Below, in pieces: positions 20,758 to 21,423 of a stretch of DNA of 21,423 nt (the stretch's first letter is position 1; each line of letters starts with the position of its first letter). The stretch comes from an uncultured Candidatus Melainabacteria bacterium (lineage in GTDB: Bacteria; Cyanobacteriota; Vampirovibrionia; Gastranaerophilales; Gastranaerophilaceae). The stretch spans positions 1 to 21,423 of the forward strand of contig CAKVJE010000021.1 of NCBI GenBank assembly GCA_934754735.1, given 5' to 3'. The position numbers and the translations under genes were made by a program. The notes under the pieces are model-generated. The model had not been told where the DNA came from, did no database searches, and saw only the letters and a program-made list of their open reading frames with translations.

Positions 20758-20848
20758 GTAAGTCGTGTTCAACATTTTTCATTGAACACGACATTAAAAT
20801 TCCGTATTTGTCGTGTTGGATGACAATTGTCCAACACGACCTACCTAC
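20758..20848 (+). repeat. Palindromic element, copy 3
   Basis: Same orientation as copy 1 and nearly identical in its hairpins: GTCGTGTTCAA/TTGAACACGAC (20762-20772, 20782-20792) and GTCGTGTTGGA/TCCAACACGAC (20810-20820, 20830-20840), the same loops CATTTTTCA and TGACAATTG, and the same CCTACCTAC right end. The spacer differs from copy 1. The left end reads GTAAG, one base off the right-end complement. It lies between convergent genes. Confidence 0.9.
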
Positions 20849-20853
20849 TGATT

Positions 20854-21423
20854 CTACAATCTTACATTCTCTTTCGCTTTTCTTATAGCATCTTTTACCG
20901 TGCCTGTGTGTTTTGTATAACTTGCTAAAAAGTCAGAATTGAATTTTTGATTATTGGCAATTGTTTCGTTGGAAGTAAAATCGCTAATTGATTGTCCGTA
21001 GATTTCAAACGGTTTCAAAGAAGAATCATTCTTGCACAAGTTTGCCATTGTTCTTAGTGCCAACATTTCAGCAGTCGCTTCTTCTTCTTTTGTGGCTTCC
21101 TTAGTGTGCTTACCATCTTTTTCAAGGTATAAGTGGTAAGCTTCGTGGACTAATAATTTAACCATATTAGCTTGCACTGTTCCGTCTTCTGTCCATTCTG
21201 AAATATCAGTATCGTTCGTTTCAATCGCTAAAATACCGTCTTCAACCCTGCCTGCCCCCTTGCTTTCAATATCAAGTGTAATGCTATTTAAACATTCCAT
21301 AAACAATTTTTCGTCAACTTGTTTATCTAAACCGGAAGCTTTAAAGTTTGATTTTATGTAGTTTCTGGCTTCATCAATCGCCTGTTGATGTTGTTCTGCT
21401 CTATTTTTAACTTCACTGAATTT
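20854..21423 (-). CDS. HExxH metalloprotease-like protein, C-terminal part (N-terminus outside window)
   Basis: An open frame runs from the window edge to a stop at 20854 without interruption (189 codons seen). An internal Met at 21306 is not needed as a start because the frame is open upstream. It contains MVKLLVHEAYHLYLEK, with the zinc-binding HExxH (HEAYH), and about 20 residues later EEEATAEMLALR, a glutamate-rich helix that may supply the third zinc ligand, as in gluzincin-type peptidases. The region before HExxH (ILAIETNDTDISEWTEDGTV) is strand-like, and the segment after (about 70 residues) is polar. The substrate is unknown. Family below zincin level is not assigned. Confidence 0.65.
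   Translation of the reverse strand, partial: KFSEVKNRAEQHQQAIDEARNYIKSNFKASGLDKQVDEKLFMECLNSITLDIESKGAGRVEDGILAIETNDTDISEWTEDGTVQANMVKLLVHEAYHLYLEKDGKHTKEATKEEEATAEMLALRTMANLCKNDSSLKPFEIYGQSISDFTSNETIANNQKFNSDFLASYTKHTGTVKDAIRKAKENVRL

Noticed and set aside
18230..20848. CRISPR array
   Set aside because: Only three repeats, over 800 bases apart and in both orientations, with genes between them.

Overview
The window is AT-rich DNA with compact, mostly leftward operons. It looks like a chromosome segment of a Gram-negative relative of the non-photosynthetic cyanobacteria, most likely a gut Gastranaerophilales (Melainabacteria/Vampirovibrionia). That placement is inferred from four things: a minCDE cluster, a heptose gene (gmhA), an exported SLH-domain protein, and several lineage-style proteins with a short 'M-x-V-S-P-I ... 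F-K-G' N-terminus. No sequence search was possible, so the taxonomy is provisional.

Layout. 1-2178: the 5' part of tRNA-Ser(UGA) runs off the left edge. It is followed by ruvA (+), the one-piece tmRNA gene ssrA (-) with a second copy of its 5' end just upstream, and gmhA (-). 2184-4523: the minC-minD-minE operon (-), in which MinC has a long acidic linker and MinE an 81-residue acidic tail. 4735-9338: four proteins of unknown role (a glycine-zipper membrane peptide under a consensus promoter, two converging M16-like proteins without the HxxEH motif, and a 621-residue membrane protein). 9506-12924: pncC, an exported TonB-C/TPR protein, a two-EF-hand protein and two unknown proteins. 12997-16920: an SLH-domain exported protein, a GNAT acetyltransferase and ribBA, all leftward; ribBA is preceded by a decayed, internally deleted riboflavin synthase gene.

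16942-21423 is accessory in character. It holds a phage/polyvalent-type nuclease-like ORF, a small helical ORF, a protein with all core motifs of a eukaryotic-like kinase, an unknown polar protein and the C-terminal part of an HExxH metalloprotease-like protein. Three copies of an approximately 90-bp double-hairpin element with terminal inverted repeats separate these genes.

Housekeeping genes cover recombination (RuvA), ribosome rescue (tmRNA), LPS heptose (GmhA), division-site placement (MinCDE), NMN salvage (PncC) and flavin precursors (RibBA). The observations most worth following up are the duplicated tmRNA 5' end, the ribE remnant, the shared N-terminal motif on unrelated proteins, the acidic Min extensions, and the kinase/nuclease genes separated by palindromic elements.
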